This document shows positions 1 through 10,549 of a stretch of 43,927 bases of DNA, in pieces. The notes under the pieces were generated by a model that worked only from the letters and a program-made list of their open reading frames with translations, ran no database searches and was not told the origin of the DNA. Within the stretch, counting starts at the first letter, position 1. Each line of letters opens with the position of its first letter. Made by a program: the position numbers and the translations under genes. The stretch is from DATAFT01 sp035544635 (GTDB lineage: Bacteria > Acidobacteriota > Thermoanaerobaculia > Multivoradales > Multivoraceae). The stretch spans positions 1-43,927 of the forward strand of contig DATKDQ010000066.1 in assembly GCA_035544635.1 (NCBI GenBank), in the 5' to 3' direction.

Positions 1-1
1 G

Positions 2-826
<825 letters not shown>

Positions 827-902
827 TCGACGCGCGGGCGCGGGGCGGCGCGTAATCCCGCCCCACGCCCGCGTCCATGACTCGGCTCGCAGTTCTCGTC
901 GT

Positions 903-928
903 GACGGCCGGCCCTCGGGTCGGCCGTC
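903..928. terminator. Bidirectional GC-rich terminator hairpin between groEL and the rhodanese gene
   Basis: A near-perfect inverted repeat (arms GACGGCCGGCC and GGTCGGCCGTC, 4-nt loop, one G-T pair) lies between the convergent ends of groEL (stop at 826) and the minus-strand rhodanese gene (stop at 948). Pyrimidine-rich flanks on both sides (CTCTGCTTCT to the right) are compatible with intrinsic termination in both directions, although no long T-run is present. Confidence 0.6.
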
Positions 929-947
929 TCTGCTTCTGGACGAGAGA

Positions 948-1787
948 CTACGGCCGCACCACGCTCGCGCGCGGGCGATCGCTGCGGCACCACTCGCTCC
1001 ACGACCCGACGTAGAGCACCGCGTCACCGAGCCCCGCGTGCGCCATCGCGAGCAGCGCGTGGCAGGCAGTGACGCCAGATCCGCAGTACACCGTGGTCTC
1101 AGCCGCGGCGCGACCGTCGAGCGCCTCCTCGAAGCGGCGCCGAAGCTCGGCGGCGGGAAGGAAACGACCGTCGGCGCCCAGGCTGCCGGCGTAAGGCAGG
1201 TTCAGCGCGCCCGGGATGTGCCCCGGCACGGGATCGAAAGGATCGCTGTCGCCGCGGTAGCGGAGCTCGGCCCGCACGTCGAGCAGACAGCGGTCGGGAT
1301 CGAGCCGCACCTCCTCGACCTCGGCGGCGCGAGCGAGCGGCAGGCCCCACCGCCCTCCGAAGCGGGACGGATAGGGCCGCTGCGGCACGATCGTCGGCGC
1401 CTCCGCCGTGGTCGGCACGCCCGCCTCGAGCGCGGCTCTCAGGCCGCCGTCCAGGACCGCCGCCAGCTCGTGCCCGACCGCCCGCAGCATCCACCAGGCA
1501 CGCGCCGCGGCGTTGGCGCCTCCCGCCTCGTCGTAGATGACGACCGGCGTCGAGGGGCCGATATCCCAGCCGCCGAGCGTGCGACACCAGGCGTCGATGT
1601 CAGGGAGCGGATGGCGACCGCCGTGCCGCGGGTCGCCCGGCGTCGCCAGGTCCTGCTCGAGATCCGCGAACACGGCGCCGGCGAGGTGAGAGACCGCGTA
1701 GGCGTCGCGTCCGCCCCCGCGGGCGTCGATCAGTCGGACCGCGTCGAGCCGGCCCACCAGCTCCGCTGCCGACAGAAGCGGCTTCAT
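948..1787 (-). CDS. Thiosulfate/3-mercaptopyruvate sulfurtransferase (two-domain rhodanese)
   Basis: This predicted cytosolic sulfurtransferase of 279 residues moves sulfane sulfur from thiosulfate or 3-mercaptopyruvate to an acceptor such as cyanide or a thiol. Two rhodanese domains are visible: an inactive N-terminal one (LIDARGGGRDAYAVSHLAGA, about residues 19-38) and a catalytic C-terminal one (LLDVRAELRYRG, then the active-site loop CGSGVTAC with the nucleophile near Cys235). The CGSGVTA loop is the form common in the SseA/mercaptopyruvate branch, but substrate preference cannot be settled from this. No signal peptide is seen. The gene follows a thioredoxin-like gene by 16 nt on the same strand, so the two are probably co-transcribed and linked by thiol chemistry. 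Confidence 0.9.
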   Translation of the reverse strand: MKPLLSAAELVGRLDAVRLIDARGGGRDAYAVSHLAGAVFADLEQDLATPGDPRHGGRHPLPDIDAWCRTLGGWDIGPSTPVVIYDEAGGANAAARAWWMLRAVGHELAAVLDGGLRAALEAGVPTTAEAPTIVPQRPYPSRFGGRWGLPLARAAEVEEVRLDPDRCLLDVRAELRYRGDSDPFDPVPGHIPGALNLPYAGSLGADGRFLPAAELRRRFEEALDGRAAAETTVYCGSGVTACHALLAMAHAGLGDAVLYVGSWSEWCRSDRPRASVVRP

Positions 1788-1803
1788 GTCCTCGTGGCTG
1801 AGC

Positions 1804-2382
1804 TCAGCGACTGCCGGCGGCCGCGAGCGCGGCGATGAACTCGTCGGGAGTCATCAGGCGCGGCCGCCCCTGCTCCACTAGCATGCGCTCGACCCGCGAC
1901 AACGTCCTGGACCGCCCGCTGTGGACGAAGAACGCAGGATACCCGGCGACCCCGTAGTACTCGGCGATCTCGCGCTCCGGAGCCCCGGATTCCGGGTTGA
2001 TCCGCACCGCGAGGACGTCCTCGAGATGCTTCTTCACCTCCGGGGTACCCAGGAGCTCCCGCTCGAACTGGCGGCAGTAGCCGCACCAATCGGTGTAGAA
2101 GTAGACGACCATCGGCGCGGCGGCCCGCTCGCCATTGAGTGACTCGATCGCGCCGAAGAGACCCTCGGCACCCTGCAGCCACCGGTCAGGCTCGAAGCCG
2201 TGGGGCGGCGGCGGATCGTTGCCGAGCGCGACCCCGCCGCCAACGCCGATCGCCAGCGCGACCGCGATCGCCGAGAAGGCCCCGGCCCACCGGCGCCGGC
2301 GACCTCCGGTGGGCATCGCCGCGACCCTCCTCTCCGGGAGTGGACGCTGTTCCGAGGCGCGGGGAGTGAGTCCGGTTCGCAT
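1804..2382 (-). CDS. Membrane-anchored thioredoxin-fold protein (WCGYC)
   Basis: This 192-residue protein has a basic N-terminus, one hydrophobic segment (about residues 33-54) and then a thioredoxin-fold domain, so it is probably anchored in the inner membrane facing the periplasm. The redox motif WCGYC (Cys100 and Cys103), preceded by VVYFYTD, and the cis-proline region GVAGYPAFFV are clear. The family reduces or oxidises protein disulfides or carries reducing equivalents. The CGYC dipeptide resembles periplasmic thioredoxin-like and DUF255-like proteins rather than TrxA. An internal ATG at residue 23 (base 2316) gives a shorter form that keeps the membrane segment and may be the true start. 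It is the first gene of a likely two-gene unit with the rhodanese gene. Confidence 0.82.
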   Translation of the reverse strand: MRTGLTPRASEQRPLPERRVAAMPTGGRRRRWAGAFSAIAVALAIGVGGGVALGNDPPPPHGFEPDRWLQGAEGLFGAIESLNGERAAAPMVVYFYTDWCGYCRQFERELLGTPEVKKHLEDVLAVRINPESGAPEREIAEYYGVAGYPAFFVHSGRSRTLSRVERMLVEQGRPRLMTPDEFIAALAAAGSR

Positions 2383-2400
2383 CGACGCGGCCCATTCTAC

Positions 2401-2443
2401 CTAGCAGCGTGTGGCGAGTGTCAGTATCGCCCCACGCTGCTAG
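2401..2443. terminator. Long imperfect hairpin between hflX and the thioredoxin-like gene
   Basis: The arms CTAGCAGCGTG (2401-2411) and CACGCTGCTAG (2433-2443) pair perfectly. After one mismatch an inner stem GGCGA/TCGCC (2413-2417 with 2427-2431) closes a 9-nt loop. It lies about 50 nt downstream of the hflX stop and just upstream of the thioredoxin-like gene. It could terminate hflX transcription, but it has no T-run and sits beside the dispersed repeat, so it may instead be part of a mobile or REP-like palindrome. Confidence 0.5.
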
Positions 2444-2503
2444 AAGCCTTGACCCGTAGGAATCATTACAGATGGATCAAGTTCGCTCGCCGGGTCAAGG
2501 CTT
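2444..2503. repeat. 13-bp inverted repeat straddling the hflX stop codon
   Basis: AAGCCTTGACCCG (2444-2456) and its exact complement CGGGTCAAGGCTT (2491-2503) are separated by 34 nt. The right arm carries the hflX stop codon (TCA at 2495-2497 on the plus strand) and is also the end of dispersed repeat copy A. The same 13-mer appears in copy B near 8743, so the arm belongs to the repeat family. Confidence 0.75.
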
Positions 2504-2552
2504 CCGAGCCGCGCGGCGCAGCCGCGCTTGGCGGTGAGCATCAGCTAGCGGG
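2490..2552 (-). repeat. Dispersed 63-bp repeat, copy A (inverted relative to copy B)
   Basis: The reverse complement of 2490-2552 matches 8684-8746 at 62 of 63 positions; the only difference is A versus C opposite base 8701. Weaker similarity continues for about 12 more bases (shared AACTTGA). In copy A the repeat is read in frame as the last 17 codons and the stop of hflX (LADAHRQARLRRAARKP). The copies lie about 6 kb apart in opposite orientation. Confidence 0.9.
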
Positions 2553-4228
2553 GCGTCCCTCGGGGGCGTCGTCGGTCGCGCCTCGTCGCGCGCGGCGAAC
2601 GACCGGCACCTACCCAGTCTCGCCTCGGCGGCCGCGATCAGCTCCGCCGTCCCGGCGCGGGTGTACGCGCTCACCGGCAGCGCCTCGTATAGCCGCGCCA
2701 GGGCTACCAGCTCCGCGGCCTCTACCAGGTCGGCCTTGTTGAGCAGCAGGAGCCTCGGAATGGCCGCGAGGTCGAGCTCCTCGAGCAGTCGATCGACGGC
2801 CGCCACCTTGCGCTCGAGCTCGGGATCCGCGGCGTCGGCGACGTGGAGCAGGAGATCCGCCGAGGCGACCTCCTCGAGCGTGGCGCGAAACGCGGTCACG
2901 AGATCGGGCGGCAGGTCGGCAATGAACCCGACGGTGTCGGTGATGACCACCTCGCCCTCCCGCGGGAAGCGCAGCCGCCGGCTGGTGGGATCGAGCGTCG
3001 AGAAGAGCTGGTCGACCGCCTCCACCGAGCTCTCGGTCAAAGCGTTCAGGAGGCTCGACTTCCCGGCGTTGGTGTAGCCGATCAGAGAAAGCACCGGCAT
3101 ACCGGCGCGGCGTCGCTGGCGGCGCCGCACGTCACGCTGGCGTGACAGAGCGTCGATCGCACCCTCGAGCTTGCGGATGCGGTCACGGATGCGGCGGCGG
3201 CTGATCTCGAGCACCGTTTCGCCGGGCCCCCGGCCCCCGATGCCGCCGGTCAATCGCGACAATCCGGCATCCCTCTCGGTCAGGCGTGGCAGCGCGTACT
3301 TGAGCTGCGCCAGCTCCACCTGCAGCTTGCCGTCGCGGCTGCGCGCGCGCTGCGCGAACACGTCGAGGATGAGCTGCGTCCGGTCGACCGTCTTCAAGCC
3401 GGTGGCGTCCTCGAAGCCGCGCGCCTGCGCCGGCCGCAGGTCGATGTCGAAGATCGCGACCGTGGCACCGCAGCGCATGGCCGCAAGGACGATCTCGATC
3501 AGCTTGCCCTTGCCGACGACTGTTCCCGGATGGAGCCGCCCACTCCGCTTGCGCACGGTGCCCGCCACCACGACGTCGGTCGCGCCGACCAGGGCCACCA
3601 CCTCGGCGAAGGTGTGCTCCTGGCACGACACGCCGATGACCAGCGCCCGCTCTCCCCTCCCCTGCCCGACGCCGCGGTTGACCTCACGCGCCAGCTCGGA
3701 TTCGAGCGCGGCGATCGTCTCCTCAAAATCGAAGTCGAGCTGGTGGACCTGGGCTGCCGTCACGCGCACGAACGGATCGCGCTCGACGCCGTCGGTGGCG
3801 ATCGCGCCGGGGTCGAGATAGGCGATCTCGACGGCGCCGGGATCGCCCTCGTCATCGGCCTGGATGGCCGCGACCAGGTCGAGGCGGAGCATCGCCAGGT
3901 CGTTGAGGTCGTCGGCGGTGAGCGGCTCCCCTCGCAGGTGGGTATGCACCAGCCGCAGCCCACGGAATCTGCCGACCCCGCCGCGCAGTCGCCCGATATC
4001 CGGCAGCTCGAGACCGGAGGCGTCGCCCACGACTACCTGTCGCACCGCACCGTCGCGGCTGAGCAGAACACCGATCTGACGGCCGATCTCGCGCGAGACC
4101 GCGGTCAGATGGCGAGCCAGCTCGAGCGTCACCACCTCGTCGACCGGGACCCGCCGGCGGAACGTCCGCTCGAGAGCTTTGCGTTGGGAAGCTTTGAGAC
4201 CGAGAAGATTACCGTCGAGGTGGGAGAT
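2495..4228 (-). CDS. hflX: Ribosome-associated GTPase HflX (long form)
   Basis: HflX binds the 50S subunit and rescues stalled or heat-damaged ribosomes using GTP. The N-terminal HflX domain is clear, including the long-form lead LLGLKASQRKALERTFRRR and the glycine-rich GTVRKRSGRLHPGTVVGKGK. The G domain has GYTNAGKSSLLNAL (G1), DPTSRRLRF (switch region), DTVGFIADLPP (G3) and LNKADL (G4). Homology begins around plus-strand base 4220, but no ATG, GTG or TTG lies there in frame. A perfect AGGAGG (4236-4241) sits 7 nt before an in-frame ATC (4228-4226), used here as the likely start and giving 577 residues. The frame stays open upstream to an ATG at 4462, but that extension is Arg/Ser-rich and unlike HflX. 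The last 17 codons come from a dispersed repeat. It is divergent from lon, another proteostasis gene. Confidence 0.93.
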   Translation of the reverse strand: MSHLDGNLLGLKASQRKALERTFRRRVPVDEVVTLELARHLTAVSREIGRQIGVLLSRDGAVRQVVVGDASGLELPDIGRLRGGVGRFRGLRLVHTHLRGEPLTADDLNDLAMLRLDLVAAIQADDEGDPGAVEIAYLDPGAIATDGVERDPFVRVTAAQVHQLDFDFEETIAALESELAREVNRGVGQGRGERALVIGVSCQEHTFAEVVALVGATDVVVAGTVRKRSGRLHPGTVVGKGKLIEIVLAAMRCGATVAIFDIDLRPAQARGFEDATGLKTVDRTQLILDVFAQRARSRDGKLQVELAQLKYALPRLTERDAGLSRLTGGIGGRGPGETVLEISRRRIRDRIRKLEGAIDALSRQRDVRRRQRRRAGMPVLSLIGYTNAGKSSLLNALTESSVEAVDQLFSTLDPTSRRLRFPREGEVVITDTVGFIADLPPDLVTAFRATLEEVASADLLLHVADAADPELERKVAAVDRLLEELDLAAIPRLLLLNKADLVEAAELVALARLYEALPVSAYTRAGTAELIAAAEARLGRCRSFAARDEARPTTPPRDAPLADAHRQARLRRAARKP

Positions 4229-4540
4229 GGGTACGCCTCCTGAAGGCTGCCAGCGGGACGATGATACACACGAGACCCTCCCCCACCAACCCCTCGGTGC
4301 AGCTTTCGCGGGGCGAGGATCCGTCGAGCTCCCCGCGCGCCAGCGGGCGGGCCATCCTCGACCCGACCTTGAGTGCGTCCCTCGAAGAGACATTCTGAGG
4401 ATCACAAGCTCAACCCTCGGCCGATCCGGAATAGGTACGGGGGAATGGACGTTCACTATCAACAGGAAGGACCGCTGAGTGAAGCGGCTCGGCGCTTTCG
4501 TCGTGCCCAGCGTCGCGGTTCGTTATTCCACGGGAACCAG
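4229..4540. other. Divergent intergenic region between hflX (-) and lon (+)
   Basis: About 310 bases with no recognisable gene. It must hold the promoters of both genes. A weak sigma-70-like pair for lon is TTGAGT (4369-4374), a 17-nt spacer and CATTCT (4392-4397). The same bases loosely resemble a heat-shock -35 (CTTGAG), but no convincing -10 follows. The lon frame is open back to a GTG at 4373, but the residues encoded there are not Lon-like. Confidence 0.4.
4236..4241 (-). promoter_or_regulatory. Consensus Shine-Dalgarno AGGAGG pointing to an ATC start for hflX
   Basis: On the minus strand AGGAGG is followed by the 7-nt spacer CGTACCC and then ATC. The protein downstream is immediately HflX-like, whereas no standard start codon exists at that distance. 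This makes the site the best indicator of where hflX translation begins. An assembly error converting a normal start to ATC is the main alternative. Confidence 0.55.
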
Positions 4541-7078
<2,538 letters not shown>

Positions 7079-7103
7079 TCGGACATCGCGGATCTCCGCT
7101 GCG

Positions 7104-7125
7104 ACCGGCGGCCCGCGACGCCGGT
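7104..7125. terminator. Possible weak hairpin after lon
   Basis: A 7-bp GC stem (ACCGGCG with CGCCGGT, 8-nt loop) lies 26 nt past the lon stop. No T-run follows, and such stems are frequent in DNA this GC-rich, so it is only a candidate. Confidence 0.25.
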
Positions 7126-7173
7126 GACGATCCAGCGCCGCAGCTCGCCCGGGCACTCCCCACGGCAGACCCC

Positions 7174-7593
7174 ATGTCAGACTCCAGCGATCTCGGGCCG
7201 CTCGAGCGCTTCATCCAGGAGGAGTTCGTCCGCTCCTCTGGACCAGGGGGCCAGAACGTCAACAAGGTCGCGACGGCGGTCCAGCTCCGTTTCGACCTCG
7301 AAAGGGCGGAGCTCCCCCTCGCGCTCAAGGAGCGACTGCGGGCGCTGGCGGGGCGCAGGATGGGCGCGGACGGCCTGCTTCGCATCGAGGCCCGCCGCTT
7401 CCGCACCCAGGAGAAGAACCGTCGGGACGCCCGTCGGCGCCTCACCGCTCTGCTCGAGCGTGCCGCGACGCCGCCGCGCCCCCGGCGCCCCACCACGGTG
7501 CCGAAGGCAGTGAAGCGGCGCCGACGAGAATCGAAGCGGCGCCAGGGTCGTGTGAAAGCGCTGCGCCGGCCAGTGTCCGATAACCACGACTGA
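7174..7593 (+). CDS. arfB: ArfB-type peptidyl-tRNA hydrolase (ribosome rescue factor)
   Basis: This 139-residue protein is of the YaeJ/ArfB family, which enters ribosomes stalled at mRNA ends and hydrolyses the peptidyl-tRNA. The catalytic GGQ (residues 25-27) lies in RSSGPGGQNVNKVATAVQLRFD, the hallmark of the release-factor domain 3 family. The protein is too short to be RF1 or RF2, which excludes a stop-codon-reading factor. The C-terminal 45 residues are very rich in Arg and Lys (AVKRRRRESKRRQG), like the ArfB tail that probes the empty mRNA channel. It lies 95 nt after lon, near hflX, making a small translation and protein quality-control neighbourhood. Confidence 0.92.
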   Translation: MSDSSDLGPLERFIQEEFVRSSGPGGQNVNKVATAVQLRFDLERAELPLALKERLRALAGRRMGADGLLRIEARRFRTQEKNRRDARRRLTALLERAATPPRPRRPTTVPKAVKRRRRESKRRQGRVKALRRPVSDNHD

Positions 7594-7615
7594 CTCCGCT
7601 TGAAAGGATCGAGCA

Positions 7616-8569
7616 ATGCGCATCTCCAGCAGGAAGCTCGCTCAGGAGGCTCGCTCGACTCTCACCAGGCACTCGGCGAGCGGGTACGGCGTTCGGCGTT
7701 TCGTGATGCCCGGCAGCCCTCACTCGAGAACGCCGGGCCGGCGCCTCGCGGCCGCCTCCGTCGTCCTGCTGGCGTCGGTGCCGACGTTCGCCGCCTGCTC
7801 GGCGCCGCGCAGCAGGGCGGCCACTGGACCGATCGCGCAGCAGGTCGAGGCTGCCATCACGAGCGGCACCGAGTCGTTCGATCATGCGGAATGGGACCGC
7901 CTCCTCGCCGGGGGGATCGACGATCGGGGCTTCGTCGACTACGCCTTCTTTCAGGATCACCGCGCCGATCTCGATCGGTACCTCGCCGCGATTGCCGAGG
8001 TCGAGCTCTCCACGCTCGCCCCCGATCACCTGCTGGCGCTGCTGCTGAATGCCTACAACGCGCTGACCATCGCGTCGATCCTCGATCATCCGACGGTGCC
8101 TTCGATCCGCGAGATCGACGGGGTCTGGAACTCGCGGCGCCACCCGGTCGGCGGTTTTCAGCTGACGCTCGACGAGATCGAGCATACGGTGGTGCGCCCG
8201 CTCTTCCGCGACCCCCGCATCCACTTCGCTGTCAACTGTGCGTCGGCCTCATGCGCGCCCCTGCCGCGGTGGGCGTTCGACGGCGACCAGCTCGACCGCC
8301 AACTCGAGGAACGCACCCGGCAGTTCTTGTCGGATCCGAGCAACGTGAGGATCGAAGGCTCGACCGTGCTCCTCTCCAGCTACTTCGACTGGTACGGAGG
8401 CGACTTCGTCGCCGCTGGATGGGAGCCACGAGCGGACACCGTGCTCGAGTTCGTGGCCGCGTACGCCGCCGCCGATGTCGCGGCACGGCTGCGCTCCGCT
8501 GAGCCGCTGCAGACCAGGTACCTGGAGTACGACTGGTCGCTGAACGCGGCCGTGCCGCCCCGATCGTGA
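7616..8569 (+). CDS. DUF547 domain protein, probable lipoprotein
   Basis: A 317-residue protein of unknown biochemical function whose body matches the DUF547 family: LLALLLNAYNALTIASIL and then DPRIHFAVNCASASCAPL with its paired cysteines are the diagnostic segments. The N-terminus holds a basic stretch, a hydrophobic run and a lipobox-like FAAC (about residues 57-60), suggesting export and lipid attachment. A purine-rich site (GAAAGGA) fits the ATG at 7616; an ATG at 7706 would give a more conventional signal peptide. The gene is 22 nt after arfB and may share its transcript. A perfect hairpin follows the stop codon. Nothing in the sequence links it firmly to the EPS locus to the right. Confidence 0.85.
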   Translation: MRISSRKLAQEARSTLTRHSASGYGVRRFVMPGSPHSRTPGRRLAAASVVLLASVPTFAACSAPRSRAATGPIAQQVEAAITSGTESFDHAEWDRLLAGGIDDRGFVDYAFFQDHRADLDRYLAAIAEVELSTLAPDHLLALLLNAYNALTIASILDHPTVPSIREIDGVWNSRRHPVGGFQLTLDEIEHTVVRPLFRDPRIHFAVNCASASCAPLPRWAFDGDQLDRQLEERTRQFLSDPSNVRIEGSTVLLSSYFDWYGGDFVAAGWEPRADTVLEFVAAYAAADVAARLRSAEPLQTRYLEYDWSLNAAVPPRS

Positions 8570-8585
8570 GCGGAGCTGCGCCGGA

Positions 8586-8609
8586 GGAACGTGCTATTCA
8601 GCACGTTCC
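8586..8609. terminator. Perfect 10-bp hairpin after the DUF547 gene
   Basis: GGAACGTGCT, loop ATTC, AGCACGTTCC, starting 17 nt after the stop codon. Position and stability suit a transcription terminator, but a T-run is absent, so Rho-dependent termination or an mRNA-stabilising role is equally possible. Confidence 0.5.
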
Positions 8610-8654
8610 GGAGGCGGCGCGAAGCGCCAGCGCCGTCCGCGGCGCCGACAATGA

Positions 8655-8692
8655 GCTAGCGGGTCCGTGGTCACTACCACGGACCCGCTAGC
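8655..8692. repeat. Perfect 17-bp palindrome at the left edge of repeat copy B
   Basis: GCTAGCGGGTCCGTGGT (8655-8671), loop CACT, ACCACGGACCCGCTAGC (8676-8692). The right arm runs into dispersed repeat copy B, whose first bases CCCGCTAGC are shared with copy A. A stem this long without any mismatch is unlikely by chance. It could be a REP/MITE-type end, a strong terminator or a cruciform protein-binding site. Confidence 0.8.
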
Positions 8693-8746
8693 TGATGCTC
8701 CCCGCCAAGCGCGGCTGCGCCGCGCGGCTCGGAAGCCTTGACCCGG
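8684..8746 (+). repeat. Dispersed 63-bp repeat, copy B
   Basis: Matches the reverse complement of 2490-2552 at 62 of 63 positions. Read on the plus strand it encodes the same peptide and stop as the hflX tail (LADAPRQARLRRAARKP), but here no gene runs into it. Its right end continues as CCGGGGACAAACTTGA, weakly similar to copy A. No transposase is nearby. Confidence 0.9.
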
Positions 8747-8910
8747 GGACAAACTTGACTCGTCCTGCCCTTCAGCCCTGGTCTCGCTCCCGCTCGCGCC
8801 TCCGTCCCCGGTAGGCGCTTGCTCAATGGTGGAACGCTCGTGCTGGGCTCCTCCGCGCGCCGGCGTCGGGCTGGCCACCTCGCGAGAGGGGGCGCGGCGA
8901 GATGCCCTCC

Positions 8911-8926
8911 TGGTATCTAGGTTGCT
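8911..8926 (+). promoter_or_regulatory. Candidate sigma-54 promoter upstream of the first EPS-locus gene
   Basis: TGGTATC, 4 nt, TTGCT. The invariant GG (8912-8913) and GC (8924-8925) are 10 nt apart. The -12 half is consensus; the -24 half departs from TGGCACG at three positions. It lies 49 nt before the ATG at 8975. It is the weakest of four such sites in the locus. Confidence 0.45.
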
Positions 8927-8974
8927 TACCGAGCGACCGCCGCGAGAGAGCTCGAAGACTTCGATCATCAGCGC

Positions 8975-10459
8975 ATGGGTATCCAGGTACGAAAGGCAGG
9001 CTGGGTCCTTCGCCACGAGGGCGTCAGAGCGCTCGCCGCACGCGCTCTGCGGCGGGCGGCATCCGCGGTCTTCGAGCACGGCAGCGTGACCTTCTTCGCG
9101 CGTGACCTGTCGGAGGGGGAGCCCGCGTCCACCGCCGTCCCCGGCGTAAAGGCGCACGTCGCGTCGCAGGACGATCTGGAGAAGCTCCTCCACGGCTCGG
9201 ATCCACTGCAGCCGGCGCCGGTGCTGCGGGAGCGCTTCCGGCAAGGCGATCTCTGCTTCGCCGCGACCGACCGGAGCGGCCGTGCCGTCCACACGCGCTG
9301 GGTGAGTCTCGCTCGCGCTCCGGTCGCGGAGCTCGATCTCGACTTCGTGCCGGGGCCCGACGCCGCCTATTTCTACAACGGCTACACCCATCCCGGCGCG
9401 CGCCGCCTCGGCATCGACGGGCTGGTCCGCTGCCACATCTTCGCGACGCTCCGCGGCGGCGGAGCGAAGCGCGCCTACTCGTACGTGCGCGGCGACAACC
9501 CCGGTGGGCTCGCCGCGGCGCGCAAGTGGCAGCGACCGATCGGGACGGTGCGCTACCTGCGGATCGGATGGGCGAGACCGCTGGTGTTCGGCGTCCGCGG
9601 CAGCCCGCTCGCTCCGCTCCTGCGTCGGCCGTCACCGGCCGCGGCCGAGGAGCGCGCCCGCCGCGAGCTTGCCTGGCGGGGCTGGTTCGAAGGCTGGCTG
9701 CGCGAGCCGATCGCCAAGCGGTCGATCGGGTGCCACGAGGTCTCGGAGGGCTCGATGCGTGCGACCGCCGATCACGTGGCTTCCGCGCTCGGGCTCGATC
9801 CCGATCGTGACGTGGTGCTCGACCTCGGCTGCTCGAGCGCGCTGGTGACGCGCTGGGTGGCGACGCGATCGAGGCGACTCGTCGGCGCCGACTTCATCCC
9901 GGGCCTCCTGGCCTCTGGCCGGAGCGATCTGGAACGCCGTCGCGCGGAGGGAGCGCCGTGCGGCACGGCCGAGTTTCTGGCGTCCGACGGCCGCTCGCTG
10001 CCGTTTCCCGCAGGAGCCTTCACCAAGGCCTACTGCTCCGGCGTCATCCACACCCTTCCGAGTCACACCGACGGCGTGCGCATGATCCACGAGCTGGTGC
10101 GCGTGTGCCGCCCTGGCGGCGTCGTGCTGATCGCGGCGGTGCCGGATCGCGGCAAGCTGTGGCGCGCGATCCGCGCGGCATGGCGGCGCGCCGGGCCCGC
10201 CGGCAGGGCGCGGCTCGCCGTCGCCTTGGCGCTGCCGGCTCCGGTCAAGCGCGGGGCGAAGACGCTGCTGCGGCGCTTCGCTTCCGGTTGGGGCCGGGAG
10301 AACCTGGTCTACCTCGAGTACGACCTTCGAGCGCTGGCGCGAGAGCTCGAGCGACGGGGCCTGCGCTGCCGGGTGCTCGACTTCCCCGAGCGCTACTGGA
10401 GCGAGGACTTTCGCGAGACCCGTTCCAACCTGCTGATTCACCTGCCGGGAAATCCCTGA
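8975..10459 (+). CDS. Two-domain protein: GNAT-like N-terminus fused to SAM-dependent methyltransferase
   Basis: This 494-residue soluble protein is the first gene of the EPS locus. Residues 1 to about 215 look like a GNAT-type acyltransferase region (YFYNGYTHPGARRLGIDGLV, then AYSYVRGDNPGGLAAARKW). From about residue 275 a class I methyltransferase follows, with motif I VLDLGCSSALVTRW (about 280), the acidic loop LVGADFIPGLL and a motif IV-like region FPAGAFTKAYCSGVIHTLP. These families transfer an acyl group from CoA and a methyl group from SAM. In this context they may make an N-acyl, methylated sugar, but the acceptor is unknown. A GNAT-methyltransferase fusion is not a standard EPS enzyme. 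The N-terminal assignment is less certain than the methyltransferase. A sigma-54-like site lies 49 nt upstream. Confidence 0.75.
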   Translation: MGIQVRKAGWVLRHEGVRALAARALRRAASAVFEHGSVTFFARDLSEGEPASTAVPGVKAHVASQDDLEKLLHGSDPLQPAPVLRERFRQGDLCFAATDRSGRAVHTRWVSLARAPVAELDLDFVPGPDAAYFYNGYTHPGARRLGIDGLVRCHIFATLRGGGAKRAYSYVRGDNPGGLAAARKWQRPIGTVRYLRIGWARPLVFGVRGSPLAPLLRRPSPAAAEERARRELAWRGWFEGWLREPIAKRSIGCHEVSEGSMRATADHVASALGLDPDRDVVLDLGCSSALVTRWVATRSRRLVGADFIPGLLASGRSDLERRRAEGAPCGTAEFLASDGRSLPFPAGAFTKAYCSGVIHTLPSHTDGVRMIHELVRVCRPGGVVLIAAVPDRGKLWRAIRAAWRRAGPAGRARLAVALALPAPVKRGAKTLLRRFASGWGRENLVYLEYDLRALARELERRGLRCRVLDFPERYWSEDFRETRSNLLIHLPGNP

Positions 10460-10549
10460 TCCGTCTGCGTTCCGAGGTCCGTTACGGCGCTTCCACTGCG
10501 AGGGCCTCGGCCCCTTCGGCAACCCGCTGCAGCGCTTCGAGATCGGGCT

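Larger units (their letters stand above)
8570..8974. other. 405-bp gene-free boundary before the EPS locus
   Basis: No gene is seen. From left to right this gap holds a perfect 10-bp hairpin, a perfect 17-bp hairpin, dispersed repeat copy B that begins inside that hairpin, about 160 bp without visible features, and a sigma-54-like promoter 50 bp before the first EPS gene. It separates the housekeeping region from the EPS locus. Confidence 0.7.

Noticed and set aside
4368..4397. Heat-shock (sigma-32) promoter for lon
   Set aside because: CTTGAG is present but no CCCCAT-like -10 follows at suitable distance; only a weak sigma-70-like pairing can be proposed.
4373..4540. N-terminal extension of Lon from the GTG at 4373
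   Set aside because: The extra 56 residues are basic and unlike Lon, while the N domain begins right after the ATG at 4541.
8684..8746. Repeat copy B as the end of a small gene
   Set aside because: The frame leading into it from the palindrome has no start codon with a ribosome site and no coding features; it is better read as an intergenic repeat.
8808..8825. Extra sigma-54-like site CGGTAGGCGCTTGC
   Set aside because: TTGC is present, but no GG lies at the required 10-nt distance.
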